A stretch of DNA of 34,549 bases from Chloroflexota bacterium (GTDB taxonomy: Bacteria > Chloroflexota > Anaerolineae > SpSt-313): contig JAKPJZ010000176.1 in NCBI GenBank assembly GCA_029553955.1, forward strand, positions 1 to 34,549. Direction: 5' to 3'. Both the position numbers and the translations under genes were made by a program. Below the pieces are notes generated by a model. It saw only the letters and a program-made list of their open reading frames with translations. It searched no databases and was not told the DNA's origin. Shown here piece after piece: positions 8,798 to 15,385 of this stretch; the first letter of the stretch is position 1; each line of letters begins with the position of its first letter.

Positions 8798-9577
8798 ATG
8801 GAACAATTGTCGCCCACCAGCATCGCCGCCGGCCTCGGCACCCGCTGGCTGGCCCAGCGCATCATCCACTACGAGCGCATCGGCTCCACCAACGATGAAG
8901 CGCGCCGTCTGGCCCTCGAAGGCACGCCAGAGGGCACGCTGGTCATCGCCGAAGAGCAGACCGCCGGCCGCGGGCGGCTGGGGCGCCGCTGGGTCGCTGC
9001 GCCCGGTGAGGCGCTGCTCTTTTCGTTGGTCTTCTACCCCCCGCTGCCCCCGCAAGACGCCTACCAGGTGACCATGCTCTTGAGCGTGGCCTGCGTCGAG
9101 GCCATCGCCGCCGAGACGCGCATGCAGCCGGCCATCAAGTGGCCCAACGACCTCCTCCTGGGCCGGCGCAAGCTGGCCGGCATCCTCAGCGAGATGTGCC
9201 GCCTCGACGACGGCATCTATGTGGTCGCGGGCATCGGGCTGAACGTGAACGTGGATTTCTCGGCCTGGCCCGACCTGGCCGGGCAGGCCACCAGCCTCGC
9301 CGAAGCCTTTGGCCGGCCGCTGCCCCGGCTGCCGCTGCTGCAGGAAATCCTGCGTCGCATCGAGGCGCGCTACGACCGCCTGCGCGCCGGCGAGTTGCCC
9401 CATGCCGACTGGGTCGAGCACCTGGCCACACTGGGGCAGATGGTGCGGGTGACGACGCATCAGGGAGTCATTGAGGGTCTGGCCCGCAGCGCCGACCCCG
9501 ACGGTGCGCTGGTGCTCGAGCTGGCCGATGGCACGACGCAGCGCATCCTGGTGGGCGACGTCGAGCGGTTGCGCTGA
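8798..9577 (+). CDS. birA: Biotin--[acetyl-CoA-carboxylase] ligase
   Basis: A 259-residue biotin protein ligase that activates biotin to biotinyl-AMP and transfers it to the lysine of biotin carboxyl carrier proteins. Visible motifs are the ligand loop GRGRLGR (58-64), KWPND (114-118), the RKLAGIL lysine region (125-130) and GIGLNVN (145-151). A C-terminal SH3-like domain follows (about 215-259). It lacks the N-terminal DNA-binding domain of E. coli BirA, so it is a group I, non-repressor ligase. The stop codon shares a base with the next start (TGATG), implying coupling. Confidence 0.95.
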   Translation: MEQLSPTSIAAGLGTRWLAQRIIHYERIGSTNDEARRLALEGTPEGTLVIAEEQTAGRGRLGRRWVAAPGEALLFSLVFYPPLPPQDAYQVTMLLSVACVEAIAAETRMQPAIKWPNDLLLGRRKLAGILSEMCRLDDGIYVVAGIGLNVNVDFSAWPDLAGQATSLAEAFGRPLPRLPLLQEILRRIEARYDRLRAGELPHADWVEHLATLGQMVRVTTHQGVIEGLARSADPDGALVLELADGTTQRILVGDVERLR

Positions 9578-10800
9578 TGGGCATCGAGTTCACCTGGCGC
9601 AGCGCCGGCGAGCCGATCGCCCACTCGGAGCCGGAGCCTCCGTGGCGTTCGCCCCGCGTGCGGCGGCGCGTCCTGATCGCGGCCCTGGCCGCGCTCGCCG
9701 TTGCCGGCGCCCTGTACTACCGTGCACAGCGCAGCCTGGCCATCGCCCGTGCTGAGCTCGAGCGCGTTATCGCGGCCGAAGTGCTCGCCCTGCAGACGGG
9801 CCAGTGCGACCTCTTCCTGGCCGCCCTCGACCAGATGCACGCCCCCTGGATACGTTACCACGAGGAGAACTTTGCCCGCGAGGCCGCCTGGTACGCGGCG
9901 CGGCCCACAGCCCGGCCCCGGGTCGAGCGCCTGCACCTCGGCGCCGCTCAGGCCGAGGTGACCGTGCTGCTCTCCGACGGCAACCATGCCTGGCGCAGCA
10001 CCTGGTTCTACCAGCAGAGCGAGGGCCACTGGCGCCACGCACCGCCGCCACCCGAGTTCTGGGGCGACCCCAGCGAGCTGGAGACCGAGCACCTCTCCGT
10101 GATCGCCCAGGGCCCCGATTGTGCGCCTGCCGCCCGCCTGGCCCCAGCGCTGGAATCGTTCTGCGCTGCGCTGACGGCGCAGTATCCCCCCGCCGCGCCC
10201 ACCTCCAGCGACGCCTGGCGCGAGGTGCCCCGCTCTGCCTCGCGCATCACCGTGCGCAGCTTCCCCTACGGCGCCAGCGCCTCGGGCGTCGACTATTTTG
10301 CCTCGCCCCAGCTCGCCATCGAGATGTGGAGCGCCACCGACCGCGCCGCCGCGCTCGAGCGCAGCGCCAGGCTGTCGGTCGCGCGCGCCGTCCTGCAGCG
10401 CGCCCTCGGCCGCAGCCAGCCGGCGGCAGGCGACTGGTGGCTGGTCGAAGCGCTGGCCCTCTGGCATGCCGGCGCCTGGCAGCCCGACTGGCGGCCGATC
10501 GTGCAGCAGGGCTTGGGCGACGGCCTGGCGAGAACGCTCGACGTGCAGGGCCTCGGCAGCGATTCCCACTCCCTCCGCGAAGGAGACTGGGCACCCAGCG
10601 CCGACTGGGTCGAGCCGCTGGCCTACACGCTCGGCGAATACCTGGGCCTGACCTACCAGGCCGGCCAGCTCAGTGCCCTGGTGCAGGCCATCCGGCCGGG
10701 CACCTCGAGCTGGGATGCGCTGCAGCGCGTCCTCGGCCTCAGCCGCGCTTCGCTCGAAGCGGGCTGGGGCGCCTTCCTCAAGGAGCACTACGGCTCGTAG
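9577..10800 (+). CDS. Membrane-anchored extracytoplasmic protein, possibly inactive peptidase
   Basis: A 407-residue protein of no certain family, coupled to birA by a TGATG overlap. The N-terminus is cytoplasmic, then one membrane segment at about 32-48 (LIAALAALAVAGALYY), then a soluble outside region. Residues about 53-160 resemble an NTF2-like helix-sheet domain. The C-terminal third has WWLVEALALWHAGAWQPDW (near 287-305) and ends LEAGWGAFLKEHYGS. These resemble the WLxEGLAxY and EAxWxxYL elements of membrane-anchored gluzincin-type peptidases. I find no HExxH, so if related it is probably catalytically dead. The comparison is by eye and weak. Confidence 0.6.
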   Translation: MGIEFTWRSAGEPIAHSEPEPPWRSPRVRRRVLIAALAALAVAGALYYRAQRSLAIARAELERVIAAEVLALQTGQCDLFLAALDQMHAPWIRYHEENFAREAAWYAARPTARPRVERLHLGAAQAEVTVLLSDGNHAWRSTWFYQQSEGHWRHAPPPPEFWGDPSELETEHLSVIAQGPDCAPAARLAPALESFCAALTAQYPPAAPTSSDAWREVPRSASRITVRSFPYGASASGVDYFASPQLAIEMWSATDRAAALERSARLSVARAVLQRALGRSQPAAGDWWLVEALALWHAGAWQPDWRPIVQQGLGDGLARTLDVQGLGSDSHSLREGDWAPSADWVEPLAYTLGEYLGLTYQAGQLSALVQAIRPGTSSWDALQRVLGLSRASLEAGWGAFLKEHYGS

Positions 10801-10809
10801 CGCAGGTCG

Positions 10810-10851
10810 CCCGGTTCGCAGTTGGCGCTCAAGCGCCAACTACGAACCGGG
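10810..10851 (+). terminator. Hairpin after the birA unit
   Basis: Arms 10810-10829 and 10832-10851 pair over 19 of 20 positions with a 2-nt loop, 9 bp after the preceding stop codon. There is no U-tract. The following 10,865-10,927 stretch is strikingly AT-rich for this window and carries two AATATT words 21 bp apart just upstream of a strong promoter. Confidence 0.6.
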
Positions 10852-10927
10852 GGTGCCCTCCACGGCAATATTTTCGCACTCTGTGTGAATATTCTTCACA
10901 ACCACAACATCAATCTTACCCGCATCA

Positions 10928-10956
10928 TTGACAAGCAATGCGGATTGCGCTATACT
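10928..10956 (+). promoter_or_regulatory. Strong sigma-70-type promoter of the DUF2089 gene
   Basis: TTGACA (10928-10933) and TATACT (10951-10956) are separated by exactly 17 bp. The AT-rich stretch just upstream could act as an UP element. The AATATT pair at 10867-10872 and 10888-10893 could also be an activator site, but this is speculative. Confidence 0.8.
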
Positions 10957-10999
10957 ATGAGTAGAGTAGTGAGAATTGTGCCGTCAGAGGAGTACGAAG

Positions 11000-11374
11000 A
11001 TGAACCCGGTCGTCGGGCGTTGCCCCATTTGCCAGGAGGCACTCGAGGTCACGCGCCTCTACTGCCGCGTCTGCGATACTGCCATCGAGGGCCACTTTTC
11101 GCTCGGCCGCCTCTGCCGTCTGAGCCCCGAGCAGCTCCAGTTCGTCGAGACCTTTATCCGCTGCGAGGGCAAGCTGAACCACGTGCAGGAGGAGATGCAG
11201 CTCTCCTACCCTGCCGTGCGCTCGCGGCTGAACGATGTCATCCGCACCCTGGGCTACGACGTGCCCGAAGAGGCCGGCCCCTCCAGCGAGCAGCGGCGCA
11301 GCATCCTGCAGGACCTCGCCGCCGGCAAGCTCACGTCGGAGGAAGCGCTACGGCTCCTGGGCAGCGCGGCCTGA
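11000..11374 (+). CDS. DUF2089 zinc-ribbon/HTH protein
   Basis: A 124-residue protein with an N-terminal zinc ribbon (C8, C11, C22, C25 in CPICQEALEVTRLYCRVC). The DUF2089 core follows, ending in a helix-turn-helix-like VQEEMQLSYPAVRSRLNDVI (about residues 63-82). A C-terminal SHOCT-like helical pair, ILQDLAAGKLTSEEALRLL, closes the protein. The fold suggests a DNA-binding regulator; no target is known. The start at 11000 has GAGGAG seven bases upstream. Genes 1.3-2 kb downstream encode a second SHOCT-like protein and a YvlD/holin-like protein, a combination that recurs with DUF2089 genes. It may regulate that cluster. Confidence 0.9.
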   Translation: MNPVVGRCPICQEALEVTRLYCRVCDTAIEGHFSLGRLCRLSPEQLQFVETFIRCEGKLNHVQEEMQLSYPAVRSRLNDVIRTLGYDVPEEAGPSSEQRRSILQDLAAGKLTSEEALRLLGSAA

Positions 11375-11396
11375 TCTTTTCAGCCTGGCGGCATGG

Positions 11397-11405
11397 TGCT
11401 ATACT
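11397..11405 (+). promoter_or_regulatory. Extended -10 promoter of the GNAT gene
   Basis: TGCTATACT fits TGnTATAAT; no good -35 is present. It lies 62 bp upstream of the chosen GNAT start. Confidence 0.45.
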
Positions 11406-11466
11406 ATAAGCGGCCGGCCAATCGACTCAGCGTGGGGTTCAGGTGAGCCCGCCCGGCCGGAGGATT

Positions 11467-12450
11467 ATGATCTTCGCCATCGCTTGTGTTTCGGAGAATG
11501 AGGGCTGCGCCCGGCCCGCCGACCCAGCGCGCGACATGGGGGCCATTGCCGACCTGATCGAAGTCGCCTTCGGCCCCGAGCTGGAGCAGATGGGCAACAC
11601 TCTGGTGGCCGATATGCGCAGCCTGGCTGTGCTCGGCCCACTCTTGACCGTGATGGAGCGCGTCGCGCCCCTTGCCGGCGGCTACGTGTGGGAACAGCAA
11701 GGCCGCCTGGTGGGCAACGTGACGGCGGCCCCCGAGGGCGCAGACGGGCGCTGGTTCGTCAGCAACGTTGCCGTGCACCCCAGCCTGCAGGGCCGGGGCA
11801 TCGGGCGACGACTCATGGAGGCGGCGCTGGAGGGTATCAGGCGCCGTGGCGGCCGGCAGGTGCTCCTGCAGGTGCGCACCGACAACGAGCCCGCGCAGCG
11901 ACTCTACCGCCGCCTGGGCTTCCGGCGCTACGATACCATCGTCGAGCTCGCCCGCCACGGGCCCTTGCACAGCCGCACCCAGCCGCGAGTGCCGGGCCTG
12001 CGCCGCCTGGAGGATCGCGATTGGCAGGCCCTGCTCGACCTGGCGCGCGCGACCACGCCGCTGGAGGCGCAGCGCGTGCGCCCCATCGAGCCGCAGACGT
12101 TCCGGCCCACGCTGGGCCGCCGCCTGCGCGAGTGGTGCGATGCCTTTCTCAGCGGCCGGCAGACGACCCGCTGGGGCCTGGAACAGGGCAGCTCGCTCGT
12201 GGCGGCCGTGAGCATCCTGGCCCTGAGCGGCGGCGCCACGGCCCGGCTCGACCTGGCCGTGCGCCCGCAGGCACGGGGGCCGCTCGAGGCGCCGCTGGCC
12301 GACTATGGCCTGGCCGCGTTGGCCGCCTGGGCGCCGCGCGCCATCGCCGCCACTATCTCGACCAGCCACCCTGAGGCGCTGCAGGTCATGCAAGGGCGCA
12401 GCTTTGTCACGGTGCGCAGCCTCGACCAGATGGTCCTCGACCTTGAGTAA
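11467..12450 (+). CDS. Double-domain GNAT acetyltransferase
   Basis: A 327-residue protein with a clear N-terminal GNAT domain. Motif A is VAVHPSLQGRGIGRRLMEAA (residues 101-120) with the acetyl-CoA pyrophosphate loop QGRGIG at 108-113, then NEPAQRLYRRLGFRRYD as motif B. Residues about 165-327 look like a second, degenerate GNAT half without a clear QxxGxG loop (ATARLDLAVRPQARGPLEAP in the corresponding place). The acceptor substrate is unknown. The start at ATG 11467 follows GGAGG at short spacing (3 nt). GTG 11443 in the same frame is the alternative. Confidence 0.85.
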   Translation: MIFAIACVSENEGCARPADPARDMGAIADLIEVAFGPELEQMGNTLVADMRSLAVLGPLLTVMERVAPLAGGYVWEQQGRLVGNVTAAPEGADGRWFVSNVAVHPSLQGRGIGRRLMEAALEGIRRRGGRQVLLQVRTDNEPAQRLYRRLGFRRYDTIVELARHGPLHSRTQPRVPGLRRLEDRDWQALLDLARATTPLEAQRVRPIEPQTFRPTLGRRLREWCDAFLSGRQTTRWGLEQGSSLVAAVSILALSGGATARLDLAVRPQARGPLEAPLADYGLAALAAWAPRAIAATISTSHPEALQVMQGRSFVTVRSLDQMVLDLE

Positions 12451-12571
12451 GGGCCTACAGGAAGGACCCATCCTCGCCCCGCGCGAAGGCGCCCGCCGGA
12501 GCGAGACATTCTCTGTCGACGTCGACGAGAGCAAGGACGGCGAGCACATCCAGGTGTCTATCGGTGAGTGA
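12443..12571 (+). CDS. Putative 42-residue small protein
   Basis: A short reading frame starting at TTG 12443, overlapping the end of the GNAT gene and ending 69 bp before the SHOCT-like gene. Third codon positions are strongly G/C, and the peptide is acidic and ordered in appearance, with ETFSVDVDESKDGEHIQVSI as a strand-turn-strand. This suggests real coding. No ribosome binding site is obvious, and TTG is the only possible start. It could be a small member of the following cluster, translated by coupling to GNAT termination, or a remnant of a larger gene whose start was lost. Confidence 0.35.
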   Translation: MSKGLQEGPILAPREGARRSETFSVDVDESKDGEHIQVSIGE

Positions 12572-12640
12572 ACCATCGCGGCGAGAGCGGCCGGCGCACA
12601 GGGCCAGCCGGGCCGCAGACAGGCCACCAGGGGGTGTACC

Positions 12641-13012
12641 ATGTCGACGACAGAAGAGCGCATGCAGATCCTCAAAATGATCGAGTCACGCCAGATCAGC
12701 GCCGAGGAGGGCGCCAGACTCCTGGCCGCCCTCGACAAGGCCGACCGGGCCGGCCAGGCAGCCCCCCAGGGCTCGCCGCGCTGGTTCCGCGTGCGCGTGA
12801 CCGACCTGCGCACCGGCAAAAGCAAGGTCAACGTCAACATCCCCATGGGCCTGGTCAGCGTGGGCATCAAGATGGGCGCTCGCTTCGCCCCAGAAGTCGA
12901 GGGCCTCGACGTCGAGCAGATCACCAAGGCCATCCGCGAGGGGACTCAGGGCAAGATCATCGACGTCGAAGACGAAGAGGACGCCGAGCGCGTCGAGATC
13001 TTTATCGAGTAG
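12641..13012 (+). CDS. SHOCT-like domain protein (YvlB N-terminal type)
   Basis: A 123-residue protein. The N-terminus ERMQILKMIESRQISAEEGA plus RLLAAL is the short helical pair found at the start of YvlB-like and DUF2089 proteins. The middle, WFRVRVTDLRTGKSKVNVNIP then MGLVSVGIKMGARFAPE, is a beta-rich segment. The C-terminus, IREGTQGKIIDVEDEEDAERVEIFIE, is acidic. No enzymatic motif is visible. The same helical pair closes the DUF2089 protein upstream (11000-11374), so the two may interact through it or share ancestry. RBS AGGGGG precedes the start. It is probably co-transcribed with the membrane gene 32 bp downstream. Confidence 0.82.
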   Translation: MSTTEERMQILKMIESRQISAEEGARLLAALDKADRAGQAAPQGSPRWFRVRVTDLRTGKSKVNVNIPMGLVSVGIKMGARFAPEVEGLDVEQITKAIREGTQGKIIDVEDEEDAERVEIFIE

Positions 13013-13044
13013 AGACAAGCCCCAGGTGGAGGAGGGTTCCAGCG

Positions 13045-13428
13045 ATGCGAAGGCTCCTGCTGCGACTGCTCATCAACGCCGTCGCCCTATACCTTGCGGT
13101 CGTCTTGGTGCCGGGGATACACTCCGAAGGGTCGTGGGTGACCTTCCTCGCCATGGCCCTCGTCTTTGGCCTGGTGAACGCCCTCGTGCGCCCCATCCTG
13201 ACCTTCCTGACGGGCCTGTTGATCATCCTGACCTTGGGCCTCTTCAGCCTGGTCATCAACGCCCTCATGCTCTGGCTGGCCAGCTATGTCGGCGCCATGC
13301 TCGGGCTGAGCTTCACGGTTGACGGCTTTGTCGCCGCCTTCCTGGGCGCCCTGGTCATCAGCCTGGTCAACTGGGCGCTGACCCTGCTCGTCGGCGACCA
13401 CCGCCACGCCGGGGAACGCAGCCGCTAG
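13045..13428 (+). CDS. YvlD/phage-holin-4-like membrane protein
   Basis: A 127-residue protein with four hydrophobic segments: about residues 5-25, 30-50, 53-78 and 90-115. The family signatures are LVFGLVNALVRPIL, then LTLGLFSLVINALMLWL. This is the holin-4 superfamily as in B. subtilis YvlD, an envelope protein encoded with YvlB. Despite the family name it is not evidence for a prophage, and no phage gene is nearby. RBS GGAGGAGGG lies 8 bases before the start. Its neighbours point to an envelope-stress role, by analogy only. Confidence 0.88.
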   Translation: MRRLLLRLLINAVALYLAVVLVPGIHSEGSWVTFLAMALVFGLVNALVRPILTFLTGLLIILTLGLFSLVINALMLWLASYVGAMLGLSFTVDGFVAAFLGALVISLVNWALTLLVGDHRHAGERSR

Positions 13429-13439
13429 AACATCGGCCA

Positions 13440-13634
13440 AGCAATGGTATAGGCGACGTAGCCCCTCGTGGGCGTCGGCACCGCACAGGCGACGTAGCCC
13501 AGCCCCTCGTGGGCGTCGGCACCGCACAGGCGACGCAGCCTAGCCCCTCGTTGGGCGTCGGAGGCGGCTTTGTGGGCGTCGCAGGGCATCGATTCGGCCG
13601 TCTGCAGGCCTCCACAGGAATGCTTGATGTTCTA
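13440..13634. repeat. Dispersed intergenic repeat, copy B with tandem units
   Basis: Starts with short tandem units aggcgacgtagcc ... gggcgtcggcaccgcac at 13451-13486 (36 bp) and 13487-13527 (41 bp). It then passes into the full dispersed repeat (13528-13634) shared with 287-398: agcctagcccc, ggcggctttgtgggcgtcg, gattcggccgtctgc, aggaatgcttgatgttct. It runs right up to the HAD gene stop codon. No gene is supported in the 13429-13631 gap. Confidence 0.75.
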
Positions 13635-14516
13635 GCGCCGCTTGAGTTGCCCGTTGCTGACGGTGTGCAAGAAGCTCCAGCTCGCCAGCACGACCACGGC
13701 CACGCCGGTGAGGATAAAGAGCACGCCGCGGGCCACGCGCGGGATGAACTGCAGTGTGATGTACCACACCACCTCGGGGAAGCGCTGTTCGCGGTACAGG
13801 TGTGTCAGCAGATAGGCGATGCCCAAGCTCAGCCACACCCCGCCCACCACGAGAAAGCTCAGCCAGCGGCCGACCTCGCGCGGGCGCAGGCGCGTGCGCC
13901 TGCTGGCCGCCACGGCAGCGCTCGAAATGGGGAGCACGGTGGGGCTGCCCGCAATGGGCGAATTGGGCTCCTCGGCCGGGGCCGGCGGCAGGTTCTGCCG
14001 TGGCCTGCCGATCTGAGCGGTGGTTTCCTCTTCCACTCTGACATACTCCATGGCCTGTGCCAGCGTGCGGGCCACGGGAAAGTCCTTGCGCTCGCACGAG
14101 TCGCCCATGATCTCGCCGATCGTGCGCCCCTCGAGCACGAGGATGGGCCGCACGCCCGCAGCGACCGCCATCTCCATATCGGTCGGCGTCGTGCCGATGA
14201 GATAGCAATCGTTGCGCTGCAGGTCAAAGCGGTTGGCCGCCTCGAGGATCAGGCCGGGGCGCTCGCCCCAACAGCCACAGCCCGCGTCGCTCGCGTGGGG
14301 GCACCACACCACGGCGTCGACCCTGCCGCCGGCTGCCTCCACGGCCGCTGCGGCGCGGTTGCCCGCACCTGAGGAGGCCGTGGCGTCAGGCGCAGTGCCC
14401 AGCAGGATAGTGAACAAACCCGTCTCGGCCAGCGCGCGCAGGCCGGCCTTCTCCTCGCCGCTGCCCTCGCCCTTGGCCGGCAGCACGCAGCCGCGCATGA
14501 CGAGCACCGCCTTCAT
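13632..14516 (-). CDS. GmhB-like HAD protein lacking catalytic Asp, with membrane tail
   Basis: A 294-residue protein. Residues about 1-150 follow the histidinol-phosphatase/GmhB-type HAD fold. The structural zinc loop is intact (C72, H74, C80, C82 in CPHASDAGCGC), followed by RPGLILEAANRFDL and CYLIGTTPTDMEMAVAAGV. The catalytic signatures are missing. Where GmhB has DRDG at the first strand this protein has MRGC (residues 7-10), and the GDxxxD motif reads GTTPTD. It should be unable to form the aspartyl-phosphate. A proline-rich linker (about 165-200) leads to two membrane segments (about 215-240 and 255-290). It is probably a membrane-attached binding or regulatory protein. The start at 14516 has GGGAGG 8 bases upstream. 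Confidence 0.8.
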   Translation of the reverse strand: MKAVLVMRGCVLPAKGEGSGEEKAGLRALAETGLFTILLGTAPDATASSGAGNRAAAAVEAAGGRVDAVVWCPHASDAGCGCWGERPGLILEAANRFDLQRNDCYLIGTTPTDMEMAVAAGVRPILVLEGRTIGEIMGDSCERKDFPVARTLAQAMEYVRVEEETTAQIGRPRQNLPPAPAEEPNSPIAGSPTVLPISSAAVAASRRTRLRPREVGRWLSFLVVGGVWLSLGIAYLLTHLYREQRFPEVVWYITLQFIPRVARGVLFILTGVAVVVLASWSFLHTVSNGQLKRR

Positions 14517-14562
14517 CACCCTTGCCTCCCCGACGCCCAAAAGGGGCTAAGCTACGCTCTCT

Positions 14563-14688
14563 GATAGTACTCACGCGGTCCACATGCCTCGCGTATCGCA
14601 AGCCCCTCCCTGCTTGCGCCCAAAGGGCGCAGGCAGGGAGGCCTCAGGGAGGCGACAAGCCCGGCCACGCGACCGCGTGAGTACTATC
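14563..14688. mobile_element. MITE-like element with 18-bp terminal inverted repeats
   Basis: A 126-bp non-coding element bounded by gatagtactcacgcggtc (14563-14580) and its exact reverse complement (14671-14688). Inside is a 17-bp hairpin (14605-14621 with 14625-14641, one G-U pair, AAA loop). A near copy of one end occurs at 207-223. No transposase for it is in the window, and no target duplication could be confirmed. Confidence 0.6.
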
Positions 14689-14763
14689 GCTGGCTGACGC
14701 TGGATTCGCCGCGAGCAATCATAGCACAACTCGTGGGCCTTGCCTAACCACGTGACAAAGCAA

Positions 14764-14797
14764 GAGCGGGCCGGAGAAGCGCTTCTCCCGCCCGCTC
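14764..14797 (-). terminator. Terminator of the M23-bactofilin unit
   Basis: A 17-bp near-perfect palindrome (one mismatch) lies 20 bp after the bactofilin stop on the minus strand, followed on that strand by the moderately U-rich ttgctttgtc. Confidence 0.6.
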
Positions 14798-14816
14798 GTC
14801 ACCAGGACTTGCCGCC

Positions 14817-15281
14817 CTACTCTTCCTCGTCTTCAGGCTCGGCCTCTGTCTCGGTCTGAGCCACGTCTTCGCTCTCGCTCTCGCGCACGCGCGCGCCCTC
14901 GATGAGCAGGGGCTCACCCTCGCCCTGCATGATGCACTGGCCGCGGAGCACGCCCCCCTCGTCGATCAGCAGCGCGGCGACTTTGATGTCGCCCCAGACA
15001 CGCCCCGACGAGAGGATCTCGAGCCTGCCCAGAGCCGTGATATTGCCCTTCACTGCGCCCCAGACCTGCACGCCGTTGGCCTTGATATCGGCCATCACGC
15101 GCGCCTGCTCGCCGATGATGACGTTGCCGGCCGTCTCGATCGTGCCCTCGAACACGCCATCGACACGGATGTTGCCGTCGGAGGTAAGGTTGCCCTCAAA
15201 GCGGGTGCTGGGCCCAAAGACGTTCTCGATCTTGCCGGGCCCCACCACCACGGGCCCCTTGTCCTTGCCGAACAGTGCCAC
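14817..15281 (-). CDS. Bactofilin
   Basis: A 154-residue cytoskeletal polymer protein of the bactofilin family (DUF583). The core, residues about 20-120, is a right-handed beta-helix built from short repeats. Examples are GNLTSDGNIRVDGVFEGTIE, GNVIIGEQARVMADI and GNITALGRLEILSSGRVWGDI. The C-terminus (125-154) is acidic and disordered. The start is GTG 15281 with AGGGG upstream; the longer reading overlaps the M23 stop and adds sequence unlike the family. It lies 104 bp downstream of an M23 peptidase gene in the same direction. In several bacteria this is the arrangement by which bactofilin scaffolds localise the peptidase and set cell shape. Confidence 0.93.
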   Translation of the reverse strand: MALFGKDKGPVVVGPGKIENVFGPSTRFEGNLTSDGNIRVDGVFEGTIETAGNVIIGEQARVMADIKANGVQVWGAVKGNITALGRLEILSSGRVWGDIKVAALLIDEGGVLRGQCIMQGEGEPLLIEGARVRESESEDVAQTETEAEPEDEEE

Positions 15282-15385
15282 TCGAGTACCCCTGTCTAGC
15301 GCCCTCTCCTCTTGACCAACTGCCCGTTTGTCACGCGGCCTGCGGGGCGCAACACTGGTCGCGCCGAGGCCGCCCTGCCGGCTCA

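Noticed and set aside
8798..9577. BirA as a biotin-operon repressor
   Set aside because: The protein starts directly with the ligase domain and has no N-terminal winged helix, so it should not bind DNA.
13045..13428. Prophage signal from a holin-family protein
   Set aside because: The protein belongs to the YvlD-like branch, and the neighbours are a DUF2089/SHOCT cluster. No lysin, capsid, portal or integrase gene is nearby.
12568..13428. A single 286-residue protein spanning the SHOCT-like and YvlD-like genes
   Set aside because: Its first half is an out-of-frame shadow of the SHOCT-like gene. The YvlD-like gene has its own ribosome binding site and start at 13045.
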